NCBI GenBank assembly: GCA_037783545.1
Contig: JBBELK010001493.1
Span: forward strand, 58,454 to 122,453
Reading direction: 5' to 3'
Source: Henricia sp. BOLD:AAB3569
Taxonomy: Eukaryota > Echinodermata > Asteroidea > Spinulosida > Echinasteridae
DNA: 64,000 bases
Both the position numbers and the translations under genes were made by a program. Within the stretch, counting starts at the first letter, position 1. Each line of letters starts with the position of its first letter. Positions 31,301 to 46,300 of the stretch are shown here, in pieces. A model generated the notes under the pieces. It saw only the letters and a list, made by a program, of their open reading frames with translations. It was not told the DNA's origin and did no database searches.

Positions 31301-34300
31301 GATTTGGTTGAAATTCAACCAAATAAGGGTTGGATTTAACATGATAAGTGTTGAATTTTAACACTTTAAATAGTAGTCACTCACCGCACGTTTTAATTGT
31401 TGATTTAACAATATATTTTACGGTGTGCGTAATTTTCTTAAAATAAGTATAAAAAGTGAATTCTAGTTTACATCTCTTAATCAGTACTTTGGGGAAACTG
31501 TTGTAGATGTCAGAAACTACTTTCAGGTAAATAACAAATATGATGTGCATCTAGGCCTCAATGCATTCTTTATCAATATTTGATAACTCCCTAAGATTTA
31601 AATGTTTTGTCAAAGGATGTAGCTTGTTAGTCCATTAACCTCGTTTGGATTGTGGTCTTACGTTGCCTATATATTGCCAGTGGGAGGTTGGGTTAAAATT
31701 GGTCCTCGCTTCTCCCGCTGCTGGGATGCCAGTGGGGGACCATCAGGCTGCGCGTGCCATTCATTTGAAACACATCATTAAAGCTTGGAGTATTCAAGTT
31801 TATATTTTTTGAAAATACTATGCTGCTTTGACTTTACATAGGGGCAAGATTGTGCCCAGGGTTGTTGAATCCAATTTAAGAAATTAGGTTTTAGTTTTCA
31901 GTTTGAAAAGAAAAAGAAAACACTGATCAAATTATGAACAAAAAACGACTTAACTGGACTGCTGGTTCAAAAAATGCATGTTTTAATAGGATTTGAGTCA
32001 TTATTCCTAGAATTTTCTACATGTGGCTTAATTGTCGAAGTTTGCTTACAAAATGGGAACCAGTCAGATAAAGATATTTATAATCACTGTATAAGTTGTT
32101 GTCTAGAATTGAGCAATAATTTCACTCTTCACTTAACAAATTTAAATTTGTCATCCTGTGTTTAGATGCATTTTTGGTTTGAAGTAGTCTGAATAAAATT
32201 TATCTGAGGTTACAACTCAAAATAATTGAAGTTTTCTTGTTGCGTTTTAGTCCACAGAATGGATTCAAGTGAAAGTGGAAGAAATGAAGCCACAGATGAC
32301 GGATGTTGGCACGACGCTAGAAGAAGCTTTGCTGTTAAGGCAACAACACAATGAGATGCTTAAACAACTAGCGGTAAGTACTATGTCACTCTCTGCTTTA
32401 CATGTACTTGCATGTATTGTAATTCCCAATGTATCATTTTGGAAGATAAAACATGTTTTAGATTTCTGGAATAATTTCTGAATTATTGCTGCATCTATGT
32501 GACTGAAGTTTAATACTCCAACATCTCCAGTTACGTAATGCTGTTGCTAGCAGGATCTTCTTTAAAGGTAAAATGACTAGGATAAACGAAAAACAGCACA
32601 TTAAAACACAATGTTAAGGCAAACACAAAGAGAGGCGATCATGCAGAAAAGCTGGTTGCATCATGCCTGCCTGGGATAGAAAGCTGGGGAACAAAAGAGG
32701 GATTAACATGGTACATGTACCAGGAAATACATGTAGGAACAAACCAAAGGGCAAAATGGGGGTAGGTGTGGGAATGGAGGAGGGGATTAGGGGTGGGGAA
32801 AAGGGGGAGTTTGGAGTTGTTGGGTGGGGGGAGGGGTTGGGCTGAAAAAAATAAATTAATAAAAAATTAGGAAACAAAAATGGAAGTAGGTGGAAATGGG
32901 GGAGAAAAATAAGACATTAATCATTTCCCTCCTGTTGAGACCATGTGGCTGGATGGTGCAGAGTCGTTTAATCCAAAGTTTCTCTCTGCTGAGACGAACA
33001 GAGTCTGGATGGTGGCCAAGGGCCTCAATACCCTGTATGGACATGTCACAAATGGAGTGATTAGTACAGTTCAAGTGTTCACCAACTGGGGTGTCAGTTC
33101 TGTTGGTGTTGACTGTAGATATGTCGCCGTGGAAACATGTCTTGAGTGTGGTTTTCGTCTCGCCCACATACTGATTACCACGGACTCCCTGGAATTTGTA
33201 AAAAAAGTTTCATCAGCAAATGATATATTGTGTCTTTAACTTTCCAAATTTGACAAGAGAAATTTGTTCTTGTTACGATGTGTGCAGACTTGCTCATTTT
33301 GTACTCAGTGTGGAGGAATGTAATGCATCAAGGATGCCGTGAGCATTAGGAAATTAGGATGGAACAGATAGCCCAGCTGTTACAATGTTTAAGACAACAT
33401 ACATTGATAACATTGGTTGTGCTTTGTTTTCTCCACCTTTTTGGCCTAATCCTGTTGAAAATAATTAGTTGGGGTAGGCCTATTTGTCGGTGTATACAAA
33501 TAATTTTGTCAATGTACAACAAATTAATTTGTTTCTATTTATTCTTGGAACAGTTCAGAGTAGCCACACATTTTGGTGGAAAAATCTGAGCAAGTAACTA
33601 ATAAAGAAAACACAAAATAATAATACAAAAATTAATATTTCAAAACCTTTTCATTGAAACTTGGCAGAGGGCCTATATCTTGGTGAAAAAGGTTTAGGGG
33701 CCATCTAATATAAATAAAACAAAAATCAGTTGAGAATTGTCTTGAGAATGTTGTGGTTTAAAGTCTTTGCCTGGTGAATTTAGAGCAGCTGTTTCCAAAA
33801 TGTCGGCCTTAACCGCATCAGTTGTGTGGGTCTTGTTTTGGTTGATATATTGGGTTTAACGTATAGGAGAGACATAGATGAGCTAAGCAGATGTTGTGTG
33901 CATGGCATTCTGCTTGCCAATTTGTCATATATAATCAGAGTAGGTACAAATATGAAATGTTTCTGGTTGAGTTGTTATTGATATGGGCTAAAAGATTGTT
34001 AACCTTACAGGTCTTTAAAATAAGGCTGTCCTCTTAAAGGAGCGTGACCAGATCACATTTTTGACCCCCACATTTTTTTCCCATGGGTTTTGAGATTTTG
34101 ATACCATATCATATGTTATCATATTTGTCTCACCGCCATTCTGAAATTTCGTTCCCTCAATCTGTATATTTCCAGGGATATCGTCTAAAAACCACCAATG
34201 TTTTGTAAACTAATTTATCCGGGTCCATAAAGCAGTGCAGTGATTACACCAATCTTTTTGCTTCCAAATCGAAATTGGGGATTGCAAATTTTCTGTTTTC

Positions 34301-37300
34301 TTACCATGGATAGTATTTTGGGGAGGTATTTTATATGATTGTTAGGTTAGAATGAAATCAATTTTTGTGGGAAAAAATCTGGTCATGCTCCTTCAATTAA
34401 CAGCACTCATTGTTGCTGTCAAGATTTTATGAAAATCTCATAAATCAGAAATAACTTCATTATATGTTATGCTGTCAGTTGTAACTCAAATGCATTGGCT
34501 CAGTATGATACGCTATGGATGTTGACCTTGGGATGAGAGAAAATTTTGAGTAATGACTAGAAGCAAAGTTCTGTTGTCCGGATGCAGACTGACCTTTTTC
34601 ATGATATAGAAGATAAATTTGTAGTTTTGAAGACTTACTTGAAAACCTTTAGAAATCATTCACTCATGCTTTTGTTGCCGAATGATGAAGATAAAGTTTA
34701 TTTTACAGAGTTGAAGTTTAATGCCATCAGTCTTAACGGCTGTGTAGATAACCTTTCTGTATGGTATGGAATGTTGACTTTTGCCTCTTCTTAGGCAAAA
34801 GGGAGCCAGCCACTAGAGAAAAAGTTCACAGAAATAAAGTAAAATGTGTTGCAGCTAAATGATAAATGATGACGCTGCCTCATTTTTGTGGTACTATGTT
34901 TAGAGAAGACTGTGCGTCGTTCCAATATGTCACATCTTGCGGCTGGTTTTGGTGTGGGGCAGAGAAGCCAAAGTTAGCATCCCCCAACTGTGGAATGTTA
35001 GGCATCTTGAGTCGGCAAGCAGTGCTTGGGGCTTGTTGTCGGACCTCACTGGAGAATCGGATTGTATAAAACCATCTCTTGAAATTACAGCAGATGGAAA
35101 TAAATCCCAAAGAGCAGAATATATGAGGAGAGTTCACATAAGACTTAAGGGAGACGAGAGGCTGACATATTCTGCATATGAGGGCCTCATGTCTTGTTTG
35201 TGCAATACCTGAAATTGTTCTTGTCTTCATGTGAGCTCTTGCAGTGAAGATGGCTCCAGTAGTCTTATTGACTCAAGCAATTTAATTAGGGACAGCAGGA
35301 TTCATTTCAGTTGATGGAATGCACGCCACAAAGAGGGTTTCATTTGGATATGAAGTGATCATAATATTACATTGAATATCAAAAGGGGGAAAATATATTG
35401 CAAAGCATATTATAAGATTTGTCATCTTGAAGCCTAAAATCAAATAATAAAAATATTTTCTCCTGGTCAATACATGTCTGCTACACTTTTCCTGAGTCTG
35501 TTTGGTAAATTTTGGTTACTTTACATGTAGACAATTTATAAAGTTTACAGGGCATGTTCTCATACAACTGTGATCCCTGGAGAATACATTAGTCAAATGC
35601 CACTGTGTGAATTTCGGCATACAAAAAGAAATAATTGATTTACGAGAATATTAGACCCTTCACCTCCCTTTTCTTCCGGACAAATAAATCAGACCCAATA
35701 TTCTGCATTTTGAGTTTTTTGACAGTTGATTAGGCCAACCAGAATGTACACTGGTTGTTACCAGCAAAGTCTGTTCAGGATTGTCTGCCTGGTAATGACC
35801 TTTTTCTTATGTTATTAATATTTGAGATTTCAGCAGTATAGAAACTGAAACTACTGTGGACAGTCTGACAAGATAATGAATAATGGACTGGTTATTGCCC
35901 GTCTGTCCCAAATATCTCATGAGGGAGAGGTCTTGTTGGAAAGTCGTTCACATTTTAGCTGCATTTCAGCTTAGGATTGCCAACTAATGCCCTTAATAAT
36001 AGGATTTTTTTGCATGGTATTTTCAGATATTCATCATTTCTGTAACAGTTTTAATACCAGCCACATTTTTGTGGGAAAGTAACATAGCAGGTAACCCCAG
36101 ATGACCCAAAATGTCAAGAGCGTCACAGAAGTCTCTCTTGCACTAACAGCATTAATGCATCATAGCTCCCCAGTCTCAGCTAAAAGGTCTTAAGTTCAGG
36201 TCAGAAGAACAACCTAACAATCCAACTTCATGAATCAGTGTGGTTTTTATCCACTAACCTAAGAATGGCGAGTCATTGACATTTGCACTAGAACTTAAAC
36301 TTATTATAAACAAGAGATTTGATGTGAGATAAAACACACATTGTGTTTATTATTTTAGCTATTTGTCATCATTCTCATTTAGAAATGCTGAGATAAGCTT
36401 TATTTGGCTAATAATGTACTTGATACATTGTTGACAAGAATGATCTGGAACTCTATGTACATACCGTAGTATAAAAAGGGTTTCATAAAAAGGGTTTCTG
36501 GGTGTTGATCTGGACGAGAGAATATCTCAGATTTTCGCATTTCCGCTTTGCGGCGATAAATATTATCCGAAGAAAAAACAGCATACCGGTAGGCCTATTG
36601 AGGGCGCTAAAGACACCAAAAAGTTCCGTTCGAGTTGCTTCCTCAAGTCAGCGCTGACCTGAGGGATCAACGCCACCTTTATTTACAAACACATGATATA
36701 AATTGTTTCTTTTGTTAATTTTTAACATTTCTAGTTAATTACGTGACATTTTGAGAATTGTTTTTACAGCGACCATCAAAAATATATTGTCAAGGATGCT
36801 AGATAGCTACATTATGTAAACAGTAGGTTGGTGTGTCCCTTTAACTATGGTCGTTGTATGGAGGTTATGGTCATGTTCCCAAGTGAGACTTAAAAGGATC
36901 TTATTGATCAAAGTTTTCAAAAAAACAGCACATGAACAAGACATCTCTATTTATCAAACTCCTTAATTCTTTCTCTTGTTTGCAGTCCAAGCAACAGCAC
37001 ATCAACAGTCTCTTAACTCAAGCTGACGTCCTAGTGTCAACCCAACAGTTCTACAATGATGTCTAAGACATGACATCCGGCCCAGTCTCTGGGTGAAGCA
37101 TCTTATTGATCCAACTCCTTATTTCTCTCCCTTGTTTGCAGTCCAAGCAACAGCACATCAACAGTCTCTTGACACAAGGTGACTTCCTAGTGTCAACCCA
37201 ACAGTTCTACGATGATGTCTAAGACATGAAATCCAGCCCAGTCTTTGGGTGAAGCATCTTATTGATCCAACTCCTTATTTATCTCCCTTGTTTGCAGTCC

Positions 37301-40300
37301 AAGCAACAGCACATCAACAGTCTCTTGACTCAAGCTGACTTCCTAGTGTCAACCCAACAGTTCTATGATGATGTCTATGAGGCTATGGCCCAATCTCTTG
37401 GAGAAGCTTGGAAGGATCTTAACCAGCAACTGGAAGAAAGAAGACGACTTCTGGATCAAGCTGTGGCCTTTTACCAAAGTGCTGCAGAGGTAAGTCAAAA
37501 TATGTCTTCCCTATATCCTTTACTCGTACTGTCATTTCCGTTTGAAGGTTCAGAGATTGTAACTCTGGAATTCTTCATTTACACAGGCAATTTATATACC
37601 AAATGTTGACTTCACTTTTTTACGACGACATTTCTTTTCAAGACCTGTGTGAGCAATAAAAAGTTATGCAAGTGGGCTAATGCAGTTGTGTGAGGTTTTG
37701 TCAAATAAGCTGCAGAATGAAGAAGGAGACGACGATACAATATATCTAGAAAAGATTGGAATGTTTTAGGTGTGGCAGTAATTTTAATCTTTTTATTCCA
37801 TTTCTTGAGGGCAAACCTGAAACTATGCCACTGCTGGTGAAGGTAGACTTGGTTCATTGAAAATGATTAATTTGAAATGATATATTTTTCCTGACACACA
37901 GTTAAATGAAATACACCTACACATTGCAGTGAAAATGTTTCATTAATGATTTATATTTTTCTTGGATGATGCAGTTTTCCGACAAACTTGACAAAGCTAA
38001 TGCTCAGTTCCGAAGCCCTGATCTTCCTCCTGACATCCCAGGCACAAGCAAGCTCATGGAGGACCACCACAAGATCAGAGAGGGTAAGATGAAATCCAGA
38101 AGTGTTCTCCAATAATATAAAAAAAGCCACCAAAATGACATTAAAAACAAAAACTAATATGTTTGGAAATCAGTCTTTCAAAGATGGCTATGGAGTACCA
38201 TGGTCGAGTGGTCTCCCAAAAAAATCTAAAGACCTCAATTCTGCATGTCTTTGGTTCGAATCCAGAACTGCCTGAGTCCATTGTGTGTGTGTCCTTGGGT
38301 AAGACACTTTGTCATGAGTTGCCTTTATTCACCCAGGAGCAACTAGGTACCTGTAAAGACAGCGTAAGATGTGTTTGATTAGCTCATGAGTGCCTAACAG
38401 GCTGCTGGGGCTGTATGCTCTTCAGGGAGTTGAGAAGGTTCAGTTAAGGAATATTTTTAAGAGCCCAAATTTATGTTCACATTTGGTGGAAGTATTTTTT
38501 GAATTACATCATGTGATGGAAATTTCTGTTTAAAAGGAAAAGGCAGAGCTCTGCTGTATTTCATTGGTCCATTCTAGCAAGTAAACTACAATTGTTATTT
38601 TATTTCCTTGCATCTTCCAAGTGTGCTCGTGTCTTGCAAATACCAGGAAAGTACTCTCCCACATTTGGGGAATAATTTTTTAAAAATGGAAATAATTTAT
38701 ATCCATCGTTACATTGTTTTTTAATGTTTTGTTTCTTCTGAAGACATCTTGACATCATCGATGCACACCATGAACCTGGGCAAAGACCTGATTGAACATC
38801 TTCACGCTTTGAGCAAAGACTCCTCCCCAGATGATAAAGACGCTGCTAAGACCTCGTCTCTGGGAGTCCAGAAAGTCTTGGAAGATTTACAGGACCGACG
38901 CAGAGCCTTGGAAGAGCTGTGGAACAAGCAGCGACGACGTCTTGAGCAGTATATTGCACTGAGAGACTTGGATCAAGAAGTGAACCAGGTAAAAACAAGC
39001 AGTGTCCCAAATAGCAATTGCCTAAATTCAGTAGCCCTCATGGCTGGCACTTATCCCTGTAATAAAAATAATAATGGTGGATACTTGTGTAGTGCACATG
39101 ATTACTCTGCAGGGTACTCCTGGTGCTGTTGCCATTATTACCGCTACCATCAGGGAATCACCAGAACCATTTCACTTCAACTAGGTGGCTGCCTGGCCAA
39201 GGTGCACAACCCTATCAGCAGTTAGATTGTGGCATTCCCCTAAACAGCTTCCGAAATATCGCTTGGGTTTTCTAGACATTTGAGATTAAGTGTCTTGCCC
39301 ACTGACAAACAACCTCTTGATCTTAAGCACATGTTCCCTGTATGGTCCTCATTTTTGTGACATGTAATTCATTTCTGTACCATGCCGAGTTACATCCTTA
39401 TATTTTCAATAAGAACACACTTCACCTTTTTAAAATTTGCATTATCATGATTGTTTCTTTTTTCTTTTTCAGATTTCTGACTGGTTCAAGACTAGAGGCG
39501 AAGACTACCTGAATAAGAAAGACGTTGGTGAAAACACCCCAGACACTGAGAAACTCCTCAAAGACCATTTGGACTTCGAGAGATCGGCTCAAGTCAGTTG
39601 ACAAGAAATGTTTATTTTCTCACAACAATTCACTGTTGTAGTGTACAAACAATTTCTTACCTTTTTGGGCATAAGTGATCTCCTGAGAGTACAAGGAAAT
39701 TTCTTTAATTTTTGGATAAACTAAAGACATCTGAAAGGAATTATTGACTTATTTTTCAAATGTACCCCATTACTGTGGAAAGACCCAGATGTCTTGACCA
39801 CTCGACCACCGAGCTGGCCCGTGTAGAATGGCTGGTTTGAATCATTTAGCAGCGGGAACCGCAAAATCATTTAGTTTATGTCGGAGAGAATGAATGGTAA
39901 TTAGGGTTTAAGGGCGAAAAAAAAACCTGCGTAGGCTAAATCTTCTTCTCTTATTTTTTTACAAAGTAATTTGCATTTGTTTTTTGGTGCAGAAAAATAA
40001 TTATTACGAGGTAAATACAATTATTACAAGGTAAATACATGTAGATATTTCTTTATACATTGCCCTTCAGGACACCCAAGCCAACATTCATCGTTTACGT
40101 CAAACTGCTGAGCAGATATCACACTCCATCCCAGAGCATACAGATCATCTGCACAGCCAAACTAGAGCCATTGAGACACTGAGTGATGACTACATGAAAC
40201 GTCTTGCCAATAGAGGGCGTATGCTGCAGGCCACGATGGACTTCTACAAGAATGCTGAACTGGTATGTCTTTTGGGGCTGTCCAAAGTTGTCAACATTTT

Positions 40301-43300
40301 CACAGTTCTACAGAGAGTAGTATTTTTCAACACCCCCCCTCCCTCCCCTGAATTACTACTTATTAACATTTTGTTGTCACTACCATCAAATGTCAACATT
40401 TTACAGTGCATCTAAAGTCCTACGTGCCCCTCGATTTGTAGAATATTATCGTGTTAAATCCAACATTTATTTGGTTGGATTTAACGCGATAACTGTCGGA
40501 TTTTAACACTTTAAAGAGTAGTCACTCACCGCATGTTCTCATTGTTGATTTAACAATAGATTTTTAAGTGTGTATTTTTATCTATTTTAATGCATGGATT
40601 CTACTTTGCAGTATCTTTAGACCAAGTTGGAATAATGTTAATTTTTGGTACCTTCAGGCCCAGACATACCTGTCCCAAGTGGAGATACAGCTAAGCAAGC
40701 TACCTAATGAACCACACAGCAAGGCAGCCAGGCTAGCCCAATTGGGAAACGCTGTGGCTGAGATAGCAGAACCCATCATCCAGGAGGGTCACACTTTACT
40801 GGAGAGGGTCGGCAGGGGGACGCCAGGGGCGCAAGGAATTAAGGATAAACTCAATCTGCTGGAGGTATTCAGATAATCAAGTTGTTTATTTCAAAATTTC
40901 ACTTAACTCTAAACTTGTAAAAATGAGCTTTCTCAAAGTTTGGCAGTTGGAACATCCCCTCTCCCCCTCTAAAAAAAATAAAAGACTGAAAATTCTTCCA
41001 AGTGAAAAAATACACTCTCGGGTCGAAAACATCTTGACACCTTGATTTATATATCAGACATTTCAGCTTTTCAACTCTTGAGATATTTTCTCATTTTGGG
41101 TCCGCATCATTTTTATGAAAACTAGAAAAATGTTTGACAAAGTTGCACTTCTAGACATTTAATTCTTTTTCTATAATAAAACAATTTCAATTTAAAAATG
41201 TCTAACGTAATTAAATATATTCTCGTATCTGATTTTTAAATTTCTTTTAGGAATTTTTTCTTACTACAGTTTGTGTTGTGAGTAGATTCAATGTAAAAAA
41301 GTAAGAAACTGAAATATAATTTATTTTCTGTTGCATTAGTCTCAGTCAGAATGCCTGCAGTCCGAGTGCAGCCCAGAGGCTCAATACAGGTCGACTCTGC
41401 GAGTTGAATTTGACGAGAATTACTCAGTCATCGTCAAGTGGCTGGTAAACGTGGCTGATGCATTCTTATCTGCTAATACTGACATGGGAGACCAGCTACA
41501 GAGCAGTATGGACTTCCAGGATGGCCACCAGACACTTATGGGGGATATGCTGGTAGGTTCAAACAAGCAAATTTACAGATTAAAGTTACTTAAACAACGG
41601 ATATCACCCATCGTTCGAAGGACCTTTGGGGGATATTTGTATACGTTGAAACAACGAGCACATTCATAATTAGCTATAGTTTGACTGGAGTTCTTTAATT
41701 TAGTTTGAATTTAATTTAATTTAGTTTGAATACACATCTGTTGTAAAGGTATAGTACATATGTTTATAAACCATATGAATTTTCTCCTCTTATCCTACAT
41801 TTGACTTTCTCCCTTCTGTCAGCATTTTGACAGAAATGTTATTTGTTACAATTTTTTTACCAGTAACCTAAAAGCTAAAAAAATATTTCGTTTTTTAAAA
41901 CTATATGAACAAGGCAACAAACGAGAGAAAAATTGGGTCCATAGGGAACACCTGAAAGAGTATACCAACTGTGCCTTAGAGCTCAGCTGGTAGAGCGTCT
42001 GCCTGGTGAGTCGGAGGTCTCGAGTTCGAATGAACAATGTATCATTGAGATAAAAATGTAACTGCCACAATAGGGATTCATTTGTAATTTCACATTCTTT
42101 TCAAACTGATACGCAATGTTTGCTGTTTTTATTAACTCAACAGGATAAGACTAAGCAAGTTGACAAAGTTTTCAAGACTTCCGCTGAACTGATGCCCAGC
42201 TTGGCCGACCGTGACCAGGTCAATGCACTGCAGAACAGATGTGATAAGCTACAGCAACACTGGTCTCGTGTGACTGTCTGCGTAGACAAACGGATTCATG
42301 CTGTTATCATACTCATCAAGTTCCACAAGCTGACCAAACAAGTGAGTAGCCCCGCGCTCTAATTAACAGTCCAGTCCCAAAGCATTGGATAACATCTGAC
42401 CAAACAGATCAACAATCTGTGAAGTTAACTGTTTTTGTATAGATGTAAAGATATGAATGCTGGTCTACAAACCACTTCGCCCTGAACCACAGCCTGTGCA
42501 CAAAGTGGTGTTTGGGCCAAGTGGTGTTTGGGCGAAGTAGTGTTTGGGCGAAGTGAATTTTCGTCTCATGTTTTACTCATTTCTCAAAGACTATAGCACT
42601 TCAGACCAAACCATTTCAGGGGAAGTTTTCTACCATCATCATGTGAACATTTCTGATTTTCATGATACCAATCATGTGTTCTACCTTTAACGTAAAACTG
42701 GCCACGTATCGGACTTTTGAGATCGTTTGTTTTTGTACTTGTGCAGTTGACTAATGGAATGGAGAACATTGAAGAGCAACTGAATTGCTACATCAGCATG
42801 GATGCCCCAGACATACCGGCCAAGACAGTGCAGAATCTACGGGAGAAATGGAATAATGTGGTTGAGATTCATGTCCAGTTTAACAGTACTGGACGCAACT
42901 TCCTCTCAGAAATATCAACTGTGAGTAGTCTGTTATAGTTGGTCTTCACTGTGCTACTGCTTGTTGACAGTCGTGTTGTGGTAAACTATCGTAGTAGAGT
43001 GAAACTTGTCTATTGAGCACTTGCATATATGTCATTTAGAAGTCAAATTATGATGTGTGTGCCTCAGGCGGGCGTAATGCGGTTTATTTTGCCAATGAAA
43101 ACCTTAGTACAGCGTGTTACGCATGCTGGAGACACACAATGCACACGCGCGTCGCTTCAACAATGACGCTTCATTATTTGACTCCCGAAATGACGTACGC
43201 ACAAGCCTCATAGTGGATAGAATCCATAGTGGATAGAATCCACTTGATTGAACCTGTGTGGGATGAGTTGACCATTGTACTCGTGTGTCTCCCAAACCGC

Positions 43301-46300
43301 ATTTGAAGCGCAGGAGCTCACAGGGAGACTTAAGGGCAGAGTGGTGCACCCTGCCTCAGAGCTCTTACGGAGGCTGCTGCAGTCAGCCTTGCCCCAAGAG
43401 GTGCTCATACACATTACTGACGGATAAAATGTTACGGCGTCCTTGATCGTTTGGTCCGAGTATAACTTGTGGGTTGTTTTTGTCTGAAGCATTTAACATA
43501 ATTAATTTCATTGCTTGTGCATGTTCAGATAAGAAACGACCCTGAGCTGGACATCACCTCATCCAAGCTGTACGTATCCCAAGTCATGAAGAGCTTTGAT
43601 GAACGTAAACAGTACCTGAGTGGTCTGTATGACATGTTGACCAAGCGACTCAACTCGGGACAACTCTTCTTGAGCAAGTGGCAGAAATTTGTACAGGATG
43701 CTAGACAGGTATAAAAGAGTCTTCCATTTACTGGCTAATGTTTACAGAAATATGAACTAAATTTTCCAGCAATTGTCCAGCTGATCTCTCCTTTGTCCAT
43801 TTTTATGGCAATAAACAAAGATCATTTGTACTAAAATATCCCAGTTTTCTGACAAAATGGTGGTGGCCATACTACAAGGCATCATTGCAATTGTCATTCT
43901 TTGTGAATTTTATGTCCACTTTTCAGTGGGTCATCCTTCTTGTCCTTTGTATGACAATAACCAAACTTGGGATGAGAGAAAAATCATAAGAGCCTTATCA
44001 GGATTCGAACCCGAGACCTCTGATTCACCGAGCAGACGCTCTACCAGCTGAGCTATAAGGCACAGTGGTATACAACCTTGGGTTTCCCTTTGAACCCAAT
44101 TTTTCTCTCAGTGTTGCACGAGTGCATTACTTTGCATTTGTTACTTTGTATGACAATTGGCAAGTTGTACTTCTTTAGCACAGTATCTTTCATATCTTAA
44201 ATACACTTCTTTTAAAGTCAGTTCCTTAAAGTTCTCCCTTCACATTGATGAGCTACAGATTTTTTCAAAGGTGGCCAATAAAAGAGTTGTCATTAAAGTT
44301 TGGTTGATTTTTGTTTCTCTGTTTGTCACAACCCACCCCAGACCATGGACAAAGCACACCGGACTGAGACAGAGTACTACCCACAAGTTGCTTCAGATTT
44401 GAGCCAAAACCCAAATGACTCCAAGGGTTTGGCCGGAAGACAGGAAGAATTTGAGGACATTGCTAAGGTAGGCTGAACAAAAAGGGTGGGACACTATTAC
44501 AACATGGTTTTGTGTTATTGTAAACAAATAATAGACACTGTAAAATTAGTGGCCCCACGTTCTGACTCTAGAAGAATATTCGTCAGACCTCGGCACAATG
44601 TTGCCAACAATCATGCATATTCATGTCACATTGACCAATAATCAATCACCTCTCATTACACATGACAGAGTGTGGGTGATGAGTTAAAGGACTGTATCGA
44701 GACTGCCGACTCTTTGGGTCAGAATCATGCATATTCATGTCATTTTGACCAATAATCAATCACCTCTTATTAACACATGACAGAGTGTGGGTGATGAGTT
44801 AAAGGATTGTATCGAGACTGCCGACTCCTTGGGTCAGAAGGGCGACACTAAGGGTGGAAGGGAACGTCTTGTAGATGACTTGACCAAGCTGTATCATCAC
44901 TTCATGGATCGGACTGGCAAATATCGCACATTGCTCCACATGACTGTAGGATTCTATGATGACATCAACAAGGTATGTTGGTGTCTCTATTTCGTTAGGA
45001 AAATTGTTAGTGTTAATGAGGATGTCATTTATGAACTGGTATTGAAGAGAAATTTAAATAGACAAGCTCAGAAGGAAATCTGCAGGATTATGCAGGGACT
45101 ATAAACTCAATACACCTGGATGGACGGGATTGGAACTGGAGCTGCAGGGGCCTAAAAGTGGTGCTAGAATCTTACCCAGGATTTCTCTTCACTGTTTGTC
45201 ACTTCACAATTATAGTTTTTTAAATGTGAAGAACAAAGATGTATCAGGAATGAACCGAGTAGTTTTGCAGAGCACTTTCTCAACTTGTGCTGTCAATAAT
45301 AATTGTAGATGAATAATATCAATGAGTGCGCGCACACATTTTTTTTGCAAAGGCTTTGTCATGTGAAACTAGGCTCCTGACTACCATTGCATTATTTTCC
45401 CTGCTGTATAGCCAGGGAACAGCCTAAGTAGGAAGGTGGCTTTGCACATTTTCCTGAAAACATTGCCACAGTTTTTCATTTTTTCCCCCTTACTGTAGAT
45501 AAGTCACTGAGCTGATTTTATACACAGATTGTTTAGCAATATCATACACATCCTTATTTAAACATGGAGATAACGTCCTTTGGAACAGGTTTCCAATTCT
45601 TTTAATTTATCTTTAAATGTATTGCAGATTTTACTTGTTTTACAGTATTTTACAGATGATTTTCTAGGACCTTTGTTATATCCTCTGAGTAGACATGTCT
45701 TTAGCTTATCCTTGATGTTTTCCTTCCAGTTGAACCAAGCCATGGATGAGACGGAGCGAGAGCTTCAAGTTCCATTCACTCCAACCAAGGTCTCTGAAGC
45801 TAAGATCAAACTGCAGAGGATTGAAGACCAGAAGAAGAAGCTTGATGACATGTATGACAAGGCGGCTGACCAAGGAGACAAGTTGATAGTTGGCATTCAG
45901 AAGATTGTGAGTACTCCAGTCAATCTTTGTGCATCGAATATAACCTTTACCTGTCAAAAAAGGATTCAATAAACAATCTTTTTAATGAAAATGTGACATT
46001 TTTACACTTTGAAATTTTGCTCAGAATGTAATTTAAATTGATGAAGTACCGGTTCTATGGGGTTAGTAAAACTAGCAGCCAAGGAACTAGTCATAAAGAC
46101 TTAAAATGTATGTTGTAAGACCTCTGGAGTGAAAAAGCTTGTCATGGTGTCTGTTTAATTTCAGGACCCGGTGTCTGTGTCCAAGGCTGATATAGAACTG
46201 GCAGTTCACAAGACTGGGATGAGGAAAGATCGATTGGCGACAAATCTAGAACAACAGAAGAAAAAAGTGAATAACTCATTGGGACTGGCTGAGTTACAGC

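Larger units (their letters stand above)
32374..37297 (+). other. Intron 17
   Basis: 4.9 kb. Contains a G-rich tract (32755-32845), a family-D foldback element (34034-34400), and at its right end two degenerate copies of the start of exon 18 (36986-37297). The rest is AT-rich without recognisable genes. Confidence 0.6.

Noticed and set aside
32614-32877. Pro-rich minus-strand frame
   Set aside because: Low-complexity translation of the G-rich tract at 32755-32845.
44669-44719. Possible real exon upstream of exon 29
   Set aside because: No donor before intron-like sequence starts; it is a truncated copy of the following exon.
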